Shown: positions 56,930 through 64,000 of the stretch, one piece after another
Layout of the letters: every line of letters starts with the position of its first letter
Position numbering within the stretch: position 1 is the stretch's first letter
The notes under the pieces: generated by a model
The model's input: the letters and a program-made list of their open reading frames with translations, nothing else
The model's database searches: none
What the model was told of the DNA's origin: nothing
Made by a program: the position numbers and the translations under genes
NCBI RefSeq assembly: GCF_002257665.1
Contig: NZ_MQWB01000015.1
Location: 1-64,000 of the forward strand
Source: Rubricoccus marinus
GTDB taxonomy: Bacteria > Bacteroidota > Rhodothermia > Rhodothermales > Rubricoccaceae
DNA length: 64,000 bases
Direction of reading: 5' to 3'

Positions 56930-57415
56930 ATGCGCACCCGCTCTCTCGTCCTCGCCGCCGCGTCCGGGCTCGCGCTGCTCCCCGGCTGCGCCAGCGACCC
57001 CGACCCGGCGACCGACCCGGCGGTCGTCGAGCCCGCCCCCGCCGTCCAGGACGCCCCGCCCGCCACCGTCAGCACGCCGGTCCTCTCCGTGCAGGACCAG
57101 GCCGTCGCCGGGGACGCCGTCGTGATCGCCGAGGCCGACGTGCCCGCCGACGGGTGGGTCGTGGTCCACCGCGAGGCGGCGGGCGGCGGCCCCCAGGTCC
57201 CCGCCATCATCGGCAAGGCGTTCCTGACGGCCGGTCCCCACGCCGACGTCTCGGTCCCGCTCGACGAGCCCGTGGACTCTGGGGAGACCCTCTTCGCCAT
57301 GCTCCACGCCGACACCGGCGAGGCCGGGGCCTACGAGTTCGACGGCGCCGACACGCCCGACCAGCCCCTGACCGAGGGCGGCGGCCCCGTCGTCCAGCCT
57401 TTCGTGGTGCAGTAG
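56930..57415 (+). CDS. DUF7282-like lipoprotein
   Basis: 161 residues from ATG 56930. Lipoprotein signal ending LLPGCASDP (lipobox LPGC). The mature part contains VSVQDQAVAGDAVVIAEAD-like and GWVVVHREAAGGGPQVPAIIGKAFL, then LFAMLHADTGEAGAYEFDG, a beta-rich domain of the DUF7282 type of unknown role. The same domain begins the protein at 59411-60610. Confidence 0.65.
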   Translation: MRTRSLVLAAASGLALLPGCASDPDPATDPAVVEPAPAVQDAPPATVSTPVLSVQDQAVAGDAVVIAEADVPADGWVVVHREAAGGGPQVPAIIGKAFLTAGPHADVSVPLDEPVDSGETLFAMLHADTGEAGAYEFDGADTPDQPLTEGGGPVVQPFVVQ

Positions 57416-57465
57416 CCGTTCCGGCCGCGCCGCTCGTTTTTCTTCATCTCTCACCCCCTCTACTC

Positions 57466-58098
57466 ATGCCCTTCCGACTCCCGCTCCTTCTCGCCCTGCT
57501 CGCCGTCGCCGCCGCCCCGCTCTCGGGGTGCGACTCCGACGGCACTGACGAGGCCGAGACCTTCACCGTCCAGCTCCGGCCGCTCAACGACAGCGGCGTG
57601 AGCGGGACGGCCACCGTCCGCGTCGGGGACGACGGCGCGTTCACCGTCGCCCTCGACGCGACCGGCCTCGACGCGACCGGCCACCCCCAGCACATCCACG
57701 GATCGGCCATGGCCGTCGCCTCGTGCCCGTCGGCCGCGGCCGACGCCAACGGCGACGGGTTCGTCGACGTCATGGAGGGCGCGCCGAGCTACGGCGGCAT
57801 CCTCCTCCCGCTCGACGACGACATCAGCAATCAGACGCCCAACGCCCCCGGGTTCCCCCAGGGCACGTCCATCTCGTACAGCGCCTCGACCACGTTCGCC
57901 CAGGTCCGCCAGCTCCTCGAGCGCGACGACCCCAACGCGGACGACCCCATCATGACGCTCGGCGCGGGGGCCTCGGTGGATTTGGGCGACTACGCCATCG
58001 TCGTCCACGGCACCACGCGGACCCTGCCCGGGACGGTCGGCACGATCCCGGGCCTCCCGAACACGGCGACGCTCCCGGTCGCCTGCGGCACGCTCTAG
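57466..58098 (+). CDS. CHRD-domain-like lipoprotein
   Basis: 210 residues from ATG 57466 with a lipobox (LSGCDSD). FTVQLRPLNDSGVSGTATV, the repeated ALDATGLDATGHPQHIHG and DYAIVVHGT suggest a CHRD-like beta domain with conserved His residues. Probably periplasmic or outer-leaflet. Function unknown; CHRD domains occur in diverse secreted proteins. Confidence 0.65.
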   Translation: MPFRLPLLLALLAVAAAPLSGCDSDGTDEAETFTVQLRPLNDSGVSGTATVRVGDDGAFTVALDATGLDATGHPQHIHGSAMAVASCPSAAADANGDGFVDVMEGAPSYGGILLPLDDDISNQTPNAPGFPQGTSISYSASTTFAQVRQLLERDDPNADDPIMTLGAGASVDLGDYAIVVHGTTRTLPGTVGTIPGLPNTATLPVACGTL

Positions 58099-58141
58099 CG
58101 ACGCCTACGGTCTCTCAGCCGAACCCCTCCGGTGCCGCGAA

Positions 58142-58166
58142 GCCCCTCCGCTCGGAGCGGGGGGGC
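58142..58166 (+). terminator. hairpin after the CHRD gene
   Basis: GCCCC(T)CCGC and GCGG(G)GGGGC pair with one mismatch around a 5-base loop, 44 bp after the gene's stop. No U-tract follows, so termination strength is doubtful. A second small stem, TCCGGT/ACCGGA, lies at 58196-58210. The remaining gap to 58429 holds nothing recognised. Confidence 0.4.
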
Positions 58167-58428
58167 CTCTGTCGTGCCGCACGTCGCGAGCAACATCCGG
58201 TTCTACCGGACATCTCATGCCGCACAATGAGGCAAACCAGGACAGACGCCCGCCGTTGACTCGGCACCACCGGGCGCTCGACCTGAACCCCGACCCTCCT
58301 CCCTCTCTTCCCATGACCGACGCCCCGCCCGGAGTGAGCCGCGTCCGGGCGCGGGCAGGTCGCCCGCTTCCCCGCCACGCTCCCGTCCGAGTCCGTCCAT
58401 CCCGTTTCACTCTCCACCTCCCGTCCCG

Positions 58429-59352
58429 ATGATCTCCCCCCTCGACTTCGCTCGCGTCGCCCTCCTCCCCCTCACGCTCCTCGTCGCGGCCTGCTCCAGC
58501 ATGGGGGCCGAGACGGCCCCGCCGCCGACGGCCGCCGGGGTCGGATACGCCGAGAGTGCCCGGTCCGTGGCGGCCACGGTCGGCGCCGTCGAGACCGAGG
58601 TCGAGGGCCTCCCGCCGGTCAGCGTCGTCGCCCGGCTCGACCACGCCGCCAACGCCGCGGGCGTCGGGCTCGACCTCCCCCCGACGCGCATCGTCTTCTT
58701 CGGGAACCCCCAGCTGGGCACCCCGCTCATGCAGCGGAGCCAGACGGCCGGGATCGACCTCCCGCAGCACGTCCTCGCGTACGAGGATGGGGGCACGGTG
58801 TACGCCCTCTACAACACGGCCGATTACCTCGCGGCCCGGCACGGACTCTCCGGCGTCGCGACGCTGGGCGGCATTGCGGACGCTCTCGAGTCCATCGTCG
58901 GGAGCGCCACGGGCGGGGCCGTCGAGCGGACCGGGGCCGGGAGCGTGGAGGAGGGCGAGGGGCTCGTGGTCGTGCCCAGCGCGTTCTCCGTCGACGAGAC
59001 GTTCGGGCGGCTCCGGAGCGCGGTCGAGGCCCGGCCCCCGCTCTCGGTCGTGTTCGCGCTCGACCACGCGGCGAACGCGGCGAGCGTCGGGCTCGAGCTC
59101 CGGCCCACGCGGCTGCTCGCGTTCGGGAACCCCCGCCTCGGGACCCCGCTGATGCAGGCCGAGCGGTCCATCGGGCTGGACCTCCCGCAGAAGGTGCTCG
59201 TGTGGGAGGACGCCGCGGGCGACGTGTTCCTGGCCTACAACGACCCGGTCTACCTCGCGGCCCGGCACGGGATCGAGGGGCAGGCCGAGACGCTCCAGAC
59301 GATCTCCGACGCCCTCGCCGGGCTGGCCGCCGAGGCCACCCGCGACGGCTGA
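58429..59352 (+). CDS. lipoprotein with two DUF302 domains
   Basis: 307 residues from ATG 58429. Lipobox LLVAACSS. Two tandem DUF302 copies share the pattern RLDHAANAAGVGLDLPPTRI then FGNPQLGTPLMQ (about 75-115) and ALDHAANAASVGLELRPTRL then FGNPRLGTPLMQ (about 205-245), each followed by GIDLPQ/GLDLPQ and YN-x-x-x-YLAARHG. Tandem DUF302 proteins are periplasmic, of unknown activity. The internal duplication is plain at the protein level. Confidence 0.82.
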   Translation: MISPLDFARVALLPLTLLVAACSSMGAETAPPPTAAGVGYAESARSVAATVGAVETEVEGLPPVSVVARLDHAANAAGVGLDLPPTRIVFFGNPQLGTPLMQRSQTAGIDLPQHVLAYEDGGTVYALYNTADYLAARHGLSGVATLGGIADALESIVGSATGGAVERTGAGSVEEGEGLVVVPSAFSVDETFGRLRSAVEARPPLSVVFALDHAANAASVGLELRPTRLLAFGNPRLGTPLMQAERSIGLDLPQKVLVWEDAAGDVFLAYNDPVYLAARHGIEGQAETLQTISDALAGLAAEATRDG

Positions 59353-59410
59353 GCCTGCCCCATCGCCCCTCGTTTCACCTCCCTTCAACCTCTCCTTTCA
59401 ACCCTTCCCC

Positions 59411-60610
59411 ATGACCCGCCTCTCCGTCCTCCCCGCGCTTTTCTTCCTCGTCGCCGCGTCGGCCTGCGCCGCCGGCGCCCCGCCCGCCGCTCCGCCCGCG
59501 CTCCACAACCGGATCGAGGTCTCCGACCAGCCCGTACGCGACGGGGCCGTCGTGATCGCCGAGGTCAACGCCAACCAGGCCGGGTTCGTCGTGGTCCACG
59601 CGGCGGCCGAGGGCGGCGGCCCGGCCGTGCCCCAGTCCATCGGTCACGCCTACGTCCCGGAGGGGACGACCCAGAGCGTCCGGGTCCCGCTGAGTGAGAG
59701 CGTCGCGCCCGGCGCGCGCCTGTTCGCCATGCTCCACGCCGACACCGACGGCGACCGCGCCTACGCGTTCGGGCCGGGCTCGACGGACGTCGACACGCCG
59801 GTGAAGGAGGGCGGGGCGGTCGTCGTGGTCCCGTTCGCCGTGACCGACCCGTACCCCGTCACGCCGCACGCGACGGCCATCACGCTGCTCGACCCCTCGA
59901 TCCGCTACGCCCCGCGCGACGGGACGGTCCGGGTCTACGGCGCGGGCGGGCCGCAGAACGCGTTCCAGGAGGCGGCCGACCTGTTCGAGGCCGAGACGGG
60001 CACGCCGGTCGAGATCACGTTCGGCCCCGAGAGCTCGTGGTCGGCCGACGCCCAGCGCGACGCCGACGTGCTCTGGGGGACGGCCGAGCAGGCCATGACG
60101 GCGTTCCTCCAGACCTACACCGAGTTCCCGAGCGAGGCCGTCGAGCCGCTCTACCTCCGCGAGGCCGTGATCGCCGTCCAGCCCGGCAACCCCAAGGATA
60201 TCCAGGGCTTCGACGACCTCTTGCGCGACGGCGTGTCGATCGTGGTCGTCGAGGGGGCCGGGATCTACAACACGTCGGGGACGGGCGTGTGGGAGGACGT
60301 GGCCGCGCGGCTCGGCTCGCTGGGCGACGTCCGCCGCTTCCGCGAGAACATCGTGGCCTACGCCCAGGGCAGCGGGGCCGGGTTCCAGGCGTTCAAGGAC
60401 GGGGCCGACGCCTGGATCACGTGGTCGTACTGGCCCATCGACCACCCCGGCGAGGCCGACCTCGTCCGGTTCGAGGACGACCGGGTGATCTGGCGCGACG
60501 TGAGCGTGGTGGTCTCGCCCGAGGCCGACTCGGCGGCGGCGGCTTACGTCGAGTTCCTCAAGACGCCGCGCGCGGTCGCCATCTTCGAGCGGCACGGCAT
60601 GACGCGCTAG
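59411..60610 (+). CDS. fusion of a DUF7282-like domain with a periplasmic binding protein
   Basis: 399 residues from ATG 59411 with a lipobox (LVAASACAAG). Residues about 35-145 repeat the DUF7282-like domain of 56930-57415 (VVIAEVNANQAGFVVVHAAAEGGGP, LFAMLHADTDGDRAYAFG). From about 170 on there is a type 2 solute-binding fold: VRVYGAGGPQNAFQEAADLFEAETGTPVEI, SADAQRDADVLWGTAEQAM, YLREAVIAVQPGNPKDIQGFDDLL, VYVEFLKTPRAVAIFERHGM-like end. It may bind an oxyanion or metal chelate. No ABC transporter genes are adjacent. Confidence 0.7.
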   Translation: MTRLSVLPALFFLVAASACAAGAPPAAPPALHNRIEVSDQPVRDGAVVIAEVNANQAGFVVVHAAAEGGGPAVPQSIGHAYVPEGTTQSVRVPLSESVAPGARLFAMLHADTDGDRAYAFGPGSTDVDTPVKEGGAVVVVPFAVTDPYPVTPHATAITLLDPSIRYAPRDGTVRVYGAGGPQNAFQEAADLFEAETGTPVEITFGPESSWSADAQRDADVLWGTAEQAMTAFLQTYTEFPSEAVEPLYLREAVIAVQPGNPKDIQGFDDLLRDGVSIVVVEGAGIYNTSGTGVWEDVAARLGSLGDVRRFRENIVAYAQGSGAGFQAFKDGADAWITWSYWPIDHPGEADLVRFEDDRVIWRDVSVVVSPEADSAAAAYVEFLKTPRAVAIFERHGMTR

Positions 60611-60686
60611 ATGCGAGCCCGAGCCGCGACGGACGGGGCGACCGCCTACGCCGCCCTCCTCCTCGTCATCTAGCTCTTCCCCCATC

Positions 60687-61538
60687 ATGGCCGCCGCCCT
60701 CTCCATCCACGCCGAGCGCCGGCTCACGTCCGGCCCCGCCGTCGACCTCCGCCCGAACTGGGACGCCGACGGCCGCTCCGTCGTCTTCGAGCGGCAGGAG
60801 GGCGGACGCTCTCGCCTCTACCGGGTCGCGGCCGGCGGCGGCGCGCCCGTCGCGCTCGGCGCCTGTAACCAGGGGGCCGAGACCGTCCAGGGCCGCCCGG
60901 CCTTTTTCGGACTGGACGACTTCGTGTTCGTGAGCGGTCGGGGCGGTCGGCTCGCGCTCTGGCGGCACCGGGCGGGCGCGGTCGCGCCGGTCACCGCTCC
61001 GGACGGCGAGGGCCGCGACTACGGCCCCGCCGCGTTCCCCGGCTCCGCCCGGCTCCTCTTCTTCAGCGACCGGGCCGGGACCGGCGGGGTCCAGCTTTTC
61101 GAAACGGACCCGGAGGGCAACGTCCGCGCTCTCACCGACGCCCCCGGCTCAAGCGACCAGCCGTGGCCCGTGCCGGGCACCGACACCGTCGTGTTTCACT
61201 CCGACCGCGACGGGGCCGACGCCGTCTGGCGGCTCGACCGGGCGACGGGGGAGGCCTCGCGCCTGACGCCGGGGGGCGAGAGCGAGGGGACGGCCTACGT
61301 CACGCCGTTCCCGTCGCCGGACGGGGCCTACGTTGCGTTCGGCCGCGAGGTGGACGGGGACCTCCAAATCTGGACCATGCGCCTCGACGGCACGGGCCGC
61401 CAGCCGCTCGTGACCGGAGACGCGAGCTTCCCGGCGTGGAGCCCGGACGGCCGGAGCCTCGCGTTCGTCCGGGGCCGCCCGACGGCCGACGCCGGACCGA
61501 GCGGGGACGTGTGGACGGCGTCGGTCGTGGTTCCGTGA
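60687..61538 (+). CDS. PD40/TolB-like beta-propeller protein
   Basis: 283 residues from ATG 60687. Repeated WD40-like beta-propeller units: RPNWDADGRSVVFERQEGGRSRLYRV, AAFPGSARLLFFSDRAGTGG, WPVPGTDTVVFHSDRDGADAVWRLD, PFPSPDGAYVAFGREVDGD, PAWSPDGRSLAFVRG. No signal peptide is seen, so probably cytoplasmic. A shorter relative lies on the other strand at 61910-62323. Confidence 0.75.
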   Translation: MAAALSIHAERRLTSGPAVDLRPNWDADGRSVVFERQEGGRSRLYRVAAGGGAPVALGACNQGAETVQGRPAFFGLDDFVFVSGRGGRLALWRHRAGAVAPVTAPDGEGRDYGPAAFPGSARLLFFSDRAGTGGVQLFETDPEGNVRALTDAPGSSDQPWPVPGTDTVVFHSDRDGADAVWRLDRATGEASRLTPGGESEGTAYVTPFPSPDGAYVAFGREVDGDLQIWTMRLDGTGRQPLVTGDASFPAWSPDGRSLAFVRGRPTADAGPSGDVWTASVVVP

Positions 61539-61909
61539 CCGGCGCGGCCGATCGCACCCGCGTCGTCATCGCCTGGACGCTGCCACACGGAAAAGGGGTC
61601 GGGGTTCTTGTAGCGCCGGACCCGATCTGGGCGCTTTGGACGACGGACCGCGCTGTGAGCGGCGTAGAGGCCGATCCGACACGGACGGGACATCAGGAAG
61701 GACTTCCTTCTCGACAGGGCCAGCGACCTCGCCCCTCGTCTCCGAATCGCCCTCTACGAGGGACCTGAGCGCCTACCCTTCTTGACAAGGCCCCCGGTCG
61801 GCGGTCAGCGCCCAAATCTGTTCCAGTGCTACGCATTCCCCGGGTCCGACAATCAATGGAACGGTGCTGTACGGTACGCGGGGCGTGGGGCCTCATTAGG
61901 GAAGGCAGC
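61539..61909. other. gap between two PD40 genes without recognised content
   Basis: About 370 bp. I see no gene, strong hairpin or repeat array; the base composition becomes less GC-rich around 61770-61870, perhaps the remains of a promoter. Confidence 0.35.
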
Positions 61910-62323
61910 TCACCACTCGTCTGCGGGCACCGACGGGTCCCGGAGCGGCCGGAGCTCCCCACGCGCGACCGGGCCGTCGAGCTCGAAGTGGTACCGGCCC
62001 AGCACGTTCACGTGCTCCGTCCCCCCGCCCGGCGTGACGCGGACCGCCCCGCCGCCGTCGGCGTCGAGGCGCCAGACGGCGTCCGTCCCGCCGCGGTCGG
62101 AGTGGAAGACGAGCCCGCCGCCGGGCAGGGGCCACGGCTGGTCGCCGTGCTCGCCGAGCGCGCGGAGCCCGCCGCCGGCGCCGACGCGGAGCAGGCGCGA
62201 GCGCCCGCCCTCCCGCCGCTCGAAAACGACGGAGGCGCCGTCCGGGCTCCACGCCGCCCGGAGGTCGGCGCCCGGCGCGTCGGTGAGCCGGCGCTCGGAC
62301 GCGACGGTGACGCGGTCGGGCAC
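61910..62323 (-). CDS. short PD40 propeller protein, shortened relative of 60687-61538
   Basis: 137 residues from GTG 62323, two bases after the SDR gene's stop. VASERRLTDAPGADLRAAWSPDG and SVVFERREGGRSRLLRVGAGGG align with the start of the 60687-61538 protein. DQPWPLPGGGLVFHSDRGGTDAVWRLDADGGGAVRVTPGG then aligns with its middle. About 90 residues between these parts are missing. It ends with a different tail (RYHFELDGPVARGELRPLRD). Confidence 0.65.
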   Translation of the reverse strand: MPDRVTVASERRLTDAPGADLRAAWSPDGASVVFERREGGRSRLLRVGAGGGLRALGEHGDQPWPLPGGGLVFHSDRGGTDAVWRLDADGGGAVRVTPGGGTEHVNVLGRYHFELDGPVARGELRPLRDPSVPADEW

Positions 62324-62325
62324 GG

Positions 62326-63320
62326 CTAGCGCGCGCGGGCGGCGAGCGCGACGCCGGCCCCGGCGAGCGCCGCCAGCCCCAGCGCGCGCCACGGGTGGAG
62401 CGCCGTCGCCGTGTACAGGCTCGACTCCATGACGTGGCCGCCGTACGGCCCGCGCTCCCGGAGCCCGCCGGCGGCGCCGTCCAGGCTGTTCTCGCCGAGG
62501 GGTCGCGGCGACCCGTCGTTCTTGGAGAGCGGCGCGAAGACGGTCTCCATCAGCGTGTCCATCAGACCCGGCGCGTAGTACCCGAGCTGGGACATCTGCT
62601 TGCCGCCGCCGCCCACGATCACGTCACGGCGCGGGTGCTCGGCGCAGGGAGGATCGCGCGGGCGACGACATCGGGGGCGTAGACGGGCGGGGGGATCGAG
62701 GCCCGCTCGTCCATGTAGTTTTTGGCGTGGGTGGGGTACGACGTGTCGATCGCGCTCGGCTTGACGAGCGTGACCGAGACCGGCGCGCCCTCGTCCTCGA
62801 GCTCCATGCGGAGGGCGTCGGTGAACCCCTTGACGGCGTGCTTCGAGGCCGAGTAGATGCCCTGGAGGACGATGGCCCGGTCGCTCAGCACGCTGCCGAC
62901 GTTGGTGAGCGCGCCGCCCCGCCCCTTGAGGTGGGCGACCGCTTCGAGCGAGCCGTAGACGAGCCCCCAGAGGTTGACCTCGAAGAGCTGGCGCATGTCC
63001 TCGATGGGGACCTCTTCGAGCCGGCCGTAGACGAACGCCCCGGCGTCGTTGACCCAGGTGTCGAACCCGCCGAACGTGTCTTGGGCCGCCTGGGCGATCC
63101 GGCGCACGTCGTCGCGGTCCGTCACGTCGGCCTCGACGGCGAGGGCCCGGTCGGTCCCGATCTCGCCCGCGAGCTGGCGGAGGTCGTCGCCGCTGCGGGC
63201 GGCGAGGACGACGCGGGCGCCGCGCTCGGCGGCCTTCCGGGCGGTCGTGGGGCCGATCCCCGACGAGGCGCCGGTGACGACGAGGGTCTGCTGGTCGAGC
63301 GGTTTGAGGGAGACGGACAT
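62326..63320 (-). pseudogene. short-chain dehydrogenase/reductase gene split by a frameshift
   Basis: The first part (63320 to about 62650) is a complete Rossmann SDR: TGASSGIGPTTA, NDAG, active-site YSASK (SxnYxxxK) and VKPSAIDTSY. It then runs into an early stop after AILPAPSTRAVT. The missing C-terminus is read in another frame: CAEHPRRDVIVGGGGKQMSQ, YAPGLMDTLMETVFA, RERGPYGGHV, SSLYTATALHP, ending at 62326. This is the normal end of this long SDR group. One base is missing near CTCCCTGC (62645-62652 on the plus strand). Total length 995 bp, one short of a multiple of three. Confidence 0.82.
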
Positions 63321-63387
63321 GGGATCGGTAGGCCCGCCGCCGCCGGCCGCCGCCGGCGGTCGTGGCAGGCGGGTCCGCCCGTCGGAG

Positions 63388-63804
63388 TCAGGCGTCGAGG
63401 AGGCCGAGCTGCTCCAGGATCTTGGACTGGTCGGTCACGCCCCAGCGGTCCGTACACCGGCCGTCGCGCCACTTGCCGAGCTGCATCGCCGGGGCCTCGA
63501 TCGAGCGGCCGGTCGGGGCGTGGCCCATGAACTCGCCCGTGTGCGTGCCCCGCGCGGTGTAGCGGAACGCCACGTAGTCGTCCGTGGCGACCATCTCCTC
63601 GACCTCCAGCGCCAGGTCGGGGAAGGCCGTGCGGAAGTCGCGGAAGAAGTCCTTCAGCCCCTCTCTCGTGGGGGCGTAGTCGCCCGAGTCGTGGTCCACG
63701 AAGTCGTCGGCGAGGATCTCGTCGAGCACGTCGAGGCGGCCTTGACCGGCGACCTCGTCGCCCCAGCGCTTCTGCGCGTCGATGTTCTTCTGTCGGGTAT
63801 CCAT
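63388..63804 (-). CDS. SnoaL-like ester cyclase/polyketide-cyclase-family protein
   Basis: 138 residues from ATG 63804. MDTRQKNIDAQKRWGDEVAGQGRLD then ILADDFVDHDSGDYAPTREGLKDFF, VAFRYTARGTHTGEFMG, and a C-terminal IDQSKILEQLGLL-like end are the pattern of the SnoaL-like ester cyclase group (NTF2-like fold). Substrate unknown; many are orphan small-molecule binding proteins. It follows a GlcG-like gene on the same strand and precedes the SDR. Confidence 0.82.
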   Translation of the reverse strand: MDTRQKNIDAQKRWGDEVAGQGRLDVLDEILADDFVDHDSGDYAPTREGLKDFFRDFRTAFPDLALEVEEMVATDDYVAFRYTARGTHTGEFMGHAPTGRSIEAPAMQLGKWRDGRCTDRWGVTDQSKILEQLGLLDA

Positions 63805-63817
63805 TGGAGGAGTCGGG

Positions 63818-64000
63818 TTAGGAGGAGAGGGCGTCGGCGCCGGCCTGGGCGACGGCGTGGTCGTCGTCGACGGTGCTGCCGGAGACGCCGACGGCGCCGA
63901 TCACGGCGTCGCCGTCCATGAGCGGGAGGCCGCCGGGGAACGAGATCAGGCCTCCGTTCGAGTGCTCGATGGCGTAGAGCGAGCCGCCCGGCTGGCTCAT
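63818..64000 (-). CDS. GlcG/HbpS-like heme-degrading-family protein, C-terminal fragment
   Basis: At least 60 codons, open at the right edge; the first visible Met is probably internal. [25 protein letters not shown] then [26 protein letters not shown] matches the end of GlcG/HbpS (DUF336) proteins, which bind heme or small ligands. The N-terminus lies beyond 64000. It ends 13 bp before the SnoaL-like start, so the two are probably one operon with the SDR gene. Confidence 0.82.
   Translation of the reverse strand: MSQPGGSLYAIEHSNGGLISFPGGLPLMDGDAVIGAVGVSGSTVDDDHAVAQAGADALSS

Noticed and set aside
58156-58400. Small frames in the gap before the DUF302 gene
   Set aside because: No start context or composition support; the gap mainly holds a hairpin.

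Overview
The window is GC-rich, with few canonical Shine-Dalgarno sites and many GTG/TTG starts. It carries an ECF-type sigma factor next to a Ser/Thr kinase, and CHRD, DUF302 and DUF7282-like lipoproteins. This suggests a marine Rhodothermota-type bacterium (Rubricoccaceae/Rubrivirga-like). The taxonomic guess is inference only. Most of the window (about 0.4-54.7 kb) is a conjugative plasmid or plasmid-derived element. The ends (1-177 and about 54.8-64 kb) look like ordinary chromosome or chromid genes. I found no tRNA, rRNA or CRISPR, and no convincing att pair at the element's edges, so plasmid versus integrated element is unresolved.

Layout. (1) 0.4-5.7 kb: MobA/MobC mobilisation genes with a candidate oriT, an M23 peptidase, then an iteron origin (seven 20-bp iterons) and a Rep_3 initiator. 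(2) 6.2-9.6 kb: two VapBC-like toxin-antitoxin pairs around a tyrosine recombinase preceded by a perfect 9-bp inverted repeat with a 7-bp core. (3) 9.7-13.1 kb: a four-gene defence-like operon with a QueC-family (QatC-like) protein, a QatB-like partner, a PD-(D/E)XK nuclease and an unknown protein. (4) 13.3-24.1 kb: nine minus-strand genes in one apparent transcription unit. Read from its promoter these are Cap6 (TRIP13-like), a Cap8-like protein, Cap7 (HORMA), a CD-NTase, a DUF6602-type nuclease, an exported metallo-beta-lactamase-fold protein, a DUF2235 hydrolase, a fused restriction-methylation enzyme and a diadenylate-cyclase-like protein. This is a type III CBASS joined to further defence modules. 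An XRE/ImmA protein and its partner diverge from it. (5) 26-36 kb: plasmid housekeeping and anti-restriction genes (RadC-like JAB, DUF6166, a split DarB-like methylase plus Strawberry-notch helicase). Several have leaders packed with perfect hairpins. A TetR gene with a palindromic operator and a frameshifted GNAT gene lie among them. (6) 36.5-54.5 kb: LexA-like repressor, sigma factor, kinase, ParA, a ribbon-helix-helix protein, and a P-type conjugation system (TraF, TrbB, C, D, E, J, L, F, G, I, TraG), broken only by an opposite-strand ATPase/nuclease gene. (7) 54.8-64 kb: YeiH transporter with LysR regulator, small lipoproteins, PD40 proteins, a frameshifted SDR gene and an ester-cyclase-like protein.

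The most unusual signal is a family of CTAG arrays phased at 8 bp. They fill short gaps directly before six plus-strand genes or gene groups: the sigma factor, parA, the RHH gene, the trbB leader, trbE and trbF. They often include the upstream gene's TAG stop codon and end just before the next start. I infer that the ParA-linked RHH protein binds them and couples plasmid partition to control of transfer genes, as omega does with 7-bp repeats and MetJ with 8-bp repeats. The second strong candidate for something undescribed is the reduced Qat-like operon. The third is the nine-gene CBASS/RM/DAC-like unit.
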